A stretch of 64,000 nucleotides of DNA from Acidimicrobiaceae bacterium. GTDB taxonomy: Bacteria > Actinomycetota > Acidimicrobiia > Acidimicrobiales > JAUTXP01. The notes under the pieces are model-generated. The model saw only the letters and a program-made list of their open reading frames with translations. It ran no database searches and was not told the origin of the DNA. Made by a program: the position numbers and the translations under genes. The stretch is from assembly GCA_030837965.1 (NCBI GenBank), contig JAUTXP010000054.1, positions 19,712-83,711 of the forward strand, read 5' to 3'. Positions 61,530-64,000 of the stretch are shown here, piece by piece. Position 1 is the stretch's first letter, and each line of letters starts with the position of its first letter.

Positions 61530-62719
61530 TTCGGGTCCAACCGGTAGATCGAGCCCTTCAACGACAGGGCGTAGACCTCACCGTCGGCGTCCTGGCCGAA
61601 GGAGGCGGGCGACGCGATGTCCACGTGCAGGTCCTCGGCCTTTCCGTTGCGCAGGCCCATGAGCTTGCCCCCGCAGTAGTCGGCGAAGAAGTACATCCCC
61701 TCGAAGCCCCGCAGGGCTTTGCCCCGATAGGCGTAGCCGCCGGTGACCGAGCAGTTCCCGCCATCGTGGCTGTACTCGTAGACGGGCGGCACCCCGCCCG
61801 CGGGGCGGTCGCCCTTCAACCGCTGCGTGCCCTCCTGCAACGGCCACTCGTAGTTGTGCCCGCCGTCGGGCGGAGCAGGGTCGAGGTCGATCTCCTCCTC
61901 CGCCCCCTGGCCCACGTCCGCGATCCACATGTCGTTGGTGGTGCGGTCGAAAGAGAACCGCCATGGATTGCGCAGGCCGTACGCCCAGATCTCGCCGCGC
62001 TTGCCCGCCTGGCCCGCGAAGGGGTTGTCGGCAGGGATGCGGTAAGGGAGGTTGCCGTCGGGACGAGGGTCGATGCGCAGGATCTTGCCCAGCAGCACAC
62101 CGAGGTTCTGGGCGTTGTTGTGCGGGTCGTTGCCGCTGCCGCCGTCGCCCAAGGCGATGTAGAGCAGGCCGTCGGGGCCGAAGGCCAACTGGCCGCCGTT
62201 GTGATTGGCATAGGGCTGGTCCACGAACAACAGCCGGCGCAAAGGCGTGGCCGGCGCGGTCATGTCGTGCTCGTCGATGTGGGTGTCGCCGTTGCGGTCG
62301 GTGTAGTCGATGTAGAGGAAGCGCCCGTCGGGGGAGAAGGCCAGTCCGAGCAGGCCCTGTTCCGAGCCGAGGGTCAGGTTTGCGCTGACGTCGATCACGG
62401 GTCTGGGCTCGGGTTTGAAGCCAACCAGCCTGCGCACGAAGCCGGTCTTCTCGGCCACGTACAGGGCCGGGTCGTCGGCCCGAACGGCCATGGCCGTGGG
62501 CTGGGTGACGGCGGCCACCTCGGTGAGCTTCACCCCCCGGACGGGCGGCGCGGCCGTGGTGGTGGTGGGCACCGTCGCCGTCGTGCTCGTGCTCGGAGGC
62601 GGGCTGGTGGTGGACGAGGCCGTGTCCGACCCGCGGCCTCGGGTGCAGGCCGCGCCGAGCAGCAGGCCCGCCGAGGCGAAGGCGAAGGCGACGGCCACGG
62701 CCGCGCGCCGCTGCGTCAC
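61526..62719 (-). CDS. PQQ-dependent-type sugar dehydrogenase (Gdh/Hhip family) lipoprotein
   Basis: 397 aa. The GTG at 62719 overlaps the thioesterase stop. Lipobox LLGAAC, C25, then a Ser/Thr/Pro linker. The six-blade propeller of the GSDH family is indicated by EQGLLGLAFSPDGRFLYIDYTDRNGDTHI, NHNGGQLAFGPDGLLYIALGDGG, and YGLRNPWRFSFD with the catalytic-type His and Arg residues. It oxidises sugars or similar alcohols outside the membrane. The PQQ supply is not visible here. Confidence 0.92.
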   Translation of the reverse strand: MTQRRAAVAVAFAFASAGLLLGAACTRGRGSDTASSTTSPPPSTSTTATVPTTTTAAPPVRGVKLTEVAAVTQPTAMAVRADDPALYVAEKTGFVRRLVGFKPEPRPVIDVSANLTLGSEQGLLGLAFSPDGRFLYIDYTDRNGDTHIDEHDMTAPATPLRRLLFVDQPYANHNGGQLAFGPDGLLYIALGDGGSGNDPHNNAQNLGVLLGKILRIDPRPDGNLPYRIPADNPFAGQAGKRGEIWAYGLRNPWRFSFDRTTNDMWIADVGQGAEEEIDLDPAPPDGGHNYEWPLQEGTQRLKGDRPAGGVPPVYEYSHDGGNCSVTGGYAYRGKALRGFEGMYFFADYCGGKLMGLRNGKAEDLHVDIASPASFGQDADGEVYALSLKGSIYRLDPK

Positions 62720-63573
62720 GAGCGGGGCACGATGCGGATCAAGCCCTCCTGCACGACCGACACGACCAGGGTTCCGTCTCGGGTGAAGATGCGTCCGGTG
62801 GCGAAGCCGCGGGAGCCGTGCGCGGTGGGGCTCTCCTGGTCGTACAGCAGCCACTGGTCGGCGCTGAACGGCCGGTGGAACCACATGGCGTGGTCCAGGC
62901 TGGCGCCTTGCAGGTTGGGCTGGTCCCACGTGAGGCCGTGGGCGATGAGGATGGAGTCGAGCAGGGTCATGTCCGACGCGTAGGCCACCACACACGCGTG
63001 GAGCAGCGGGTGGTCGGGCAGGCCGCCATCGGTCCTGATCCACACCTGCTGTCGGGGCGGTCGCGGCCCCAGGTCGGTGTTGCGAGCGGGCTCGCCGACG
63101 AAGCGCAGGTCGATGGGCCGGGGCCGGTGGTACCAGTCGCCCAGCTTGTCCTTCCAGGGGGCCAGCCGCTCTTGAAAGGTGGGGAGCGACTCGGGGTCGG
63201 GCGCGTCGGGCATGGGCATCTGGTGCTCGACGCCGTCCTCGCTGACATGGAACGAGGCGGACAGGTTGAAGATGGGCTTGCCGTGCTGGATGGCCACGAC
63301 CCTTCGGGTGGTGAACGACTTGCCGTCCCTGATGCGGTCGACCTCGTAGAGGATGGGGACGTTGGGGTCGCCGGGCCGGAGGAAGTAGGCGTGCAGCGAG
63401 TGGACGCCGCGCTCGGGCCCCACGGTGCGGCCCGCGGCGACGAGGGCCTGACCCGCGACCTGCCCGCCGAACACGCGCTGGCGGTTCTCGTCCGGGCTGC
63501 GGCCTCGGAAGATGTTGACCTCGATGGGCTCGAGGTCGAGGATGTCGACCAGCTCGTCAAGCGCGGCACTCAC
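62716..63573 (-). CDS. tesB: Acyl-CoA thioesterase II (TesB)
   Basis: 285 aa, double hot-dog fold. The GTG at 63573 is the start. N-terminal hot dog: NRQRVFGGQVAGQALVAAGRTV, VHSLHAYFLRPGD; C-terminal hot dog: LDHAMWFHRPFSADQWLLYDQESP, with the Asp and Gln of the active site and GRIFTRDGTLVVSVVQEGLIR. It hydrolyses acyl-CoA. It is the first gene of a minus-strand operon with overlapping stops and starts. Confidence 0.95.
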   Translation of the reverse strand: MSAALDELVDILDLEPIEVNIFRGRSPDENRQRVFGGQVAGQALVAAGRTVGPERGVHSLHAYFLRPGDPNVPILYEVDRIRDGKSFTTRRVVAIQHGKPIFNLSASFHVSEDGVEHQMPMPDAPDPESLPTFQERLAPWKDKLGDWYHRPRPIDLRFVGEPARNTDLGPRPPRQQVWIRTDGGLPDHPLLHACVVAYASDMTLLDSILIAHGLTWDQPNLQGASLDHAMWFHRPFSADQWLLYDQESPTAHGSRGFATGRIFTRDGTLVVSVVQEGLIRIVPRS

Positions 63574-63596
63574 CCCGCACTGTCTAGCGTGCGCCC

Positions 63597-64000
63597 ATGC
63601 CCACCTCGGCCTCAGCAGGAGCGGCCCGCCACTTCCCCGGCGGCTCTCCCGACGGGTCTCCCGACGGCGCCCCCGACGGCTTCCCCGACGGCTTCCTCTG
63701 GGGCACGGCCACGGCCGCCCATCAGGTGGAGGGCGGCAACTGGAACAACGACTGGTGGGCGTGGGAACACAACCCCAACTCGGGCTGTGCGGAGCCGTCC
63801 GGCGACGCGTGCAATCAGTGGGACTTGTACGAGCACGACCTCGATCTCCTCGCCGGGTTCGGGTTCAACGCCTACCGGTTCTCGCTCGAGTGGAGCCGCA
63901 TCGAGCCTGAGGAGGGGCTGTTCTCGATGGCGGCCCTCGATCACTACAAGCGCGTGTGCGAGGACCTGCTCGAGCGCGGCGTCACGCCCGTCGTCACGTT
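63597..64000 (+). CDS. Glycoside hydrolase family 1 beta-glucosidase, 3' partial
   Basis: The first 134 residues are visible. The ATG at 63597 is divergent from tesB, 23 bases away. An N-terminal extension holds three PDG repeats (SPDG, APDG, FPDG), then the GH1 start FPDGFLWGTATAAHQVEGGNWNNDWWAWE and NQWDLYEHDLDLLAGFGFNAYRFSLEWSRIEPEEG. The catalytic Glu motifs (NEP and ENG) lie beyond the window end. Cuts beta-glycosides from the non-reducing end. Confidence 0.9.
   Translation, partial: MPTSASAGAARHFPGGSPDGSPDGAPDGFPDGFLWGTATAAHQVEGGNWNNDWWAWEHNPNSGCAEPSGDACNQWDLYEHDLDLLAGFGFNAYRFSLEWSRIEPEEGLFSMAALDHYKRVCEDLLERGVTPVVT

Overview
The window looks like a chromosomal segment of a high-GC Actinomycetota bacterium; Acidimicrobiia or a relative is my best guess, by inference. 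The markers are a DivIVA-domain protein, a UPF0182 membrane protein, a sortase, a SenX3/RegX3-type pair next to pst genes, a DevS/DevR-type pair, mycothiol-type TIGR03086 domains, many GTG/TTG starts, and ATGA/GTGA stop-start overlaps throughout.

Left core (1-19.8 kb): the end of a long-chain acyl-CoA ligase and a branched-chain amino-acid-type ABC transporter (two permeases and a binding lipoprotein, ATPases not in view); a HEAT-repeat protein; a TetR/sortase pair; a Pro/Glu-rich membrane-anchored protein; a PDZ-Lon-like protease; a sensor kinase/FecR-like lipoprotein/receiver operon; a DivIVA protein with a phage MuF-like C-terminus; a UPF0182 protein; and an initiator tRNA-Met.

Integrated element (about 19.8-27.0 kb): it sits at the 3' end of the tRNA between 13-bp direct repeats and has separated the tRNA from a hairpin that looks like its own terminator. 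It carries a large serine recombinase (frameshifted, reading into the tRNA), a MobF relaxase broken into blocks of alternating orientation, and a compact cassette of C5 cytosine methyltransferase, GIY-YIG nuclease, Vsr-type nuclease and a small Cys-rich protein, followed by three iteron-like repeats.

Accessory stretch (27-37.3 kb): phosphotransferase, DUF2630, DUF5996, GNAT, UBP zinc finger, intradiol dioxygenase, pirin, flavin reductase-like protein, ArsR with an AHSA1/TIGR03086 fusion, PadR with a membrane partner, and an FAD monooxygenase. Several truncated gene stubs suggest past rearrangement.

Phosphate block (37.3-43.9 kb): pstS-pstC-pstA-pstB-senX3-regX3-phoU on the minus strand, with a candidate PHO box upstream of pstS. 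Two copies of a 51-53 nt hairpin repeat bracket the block.

Redox/hypoxia block (43.9-47.7 kb): DevS-like and DevR-like regulators beside a divergent gene pair whose intergenic region contains two DosR-box-like sites, one per gene.

Right core (47.7-64 kb): a kinase-like membrane protein lacking an ATPase domain with its receiver, a MerR-VOC fusion, a GAF-ANTAR protein, a CBS-citrate synthase fusion, a second citrate synthase, SDR, PhyH and epimerase-like genes, an ABC exporter pair, and a minus-strand operon (TesB, PQQ-type sugar dehydrogenase, lytic transglycosylase). The start of a GH1 beta-glucosidase runs off the end. Four copies of a second palindrome family punctuate the core regions but not the 19.8-37 kb accessory part.
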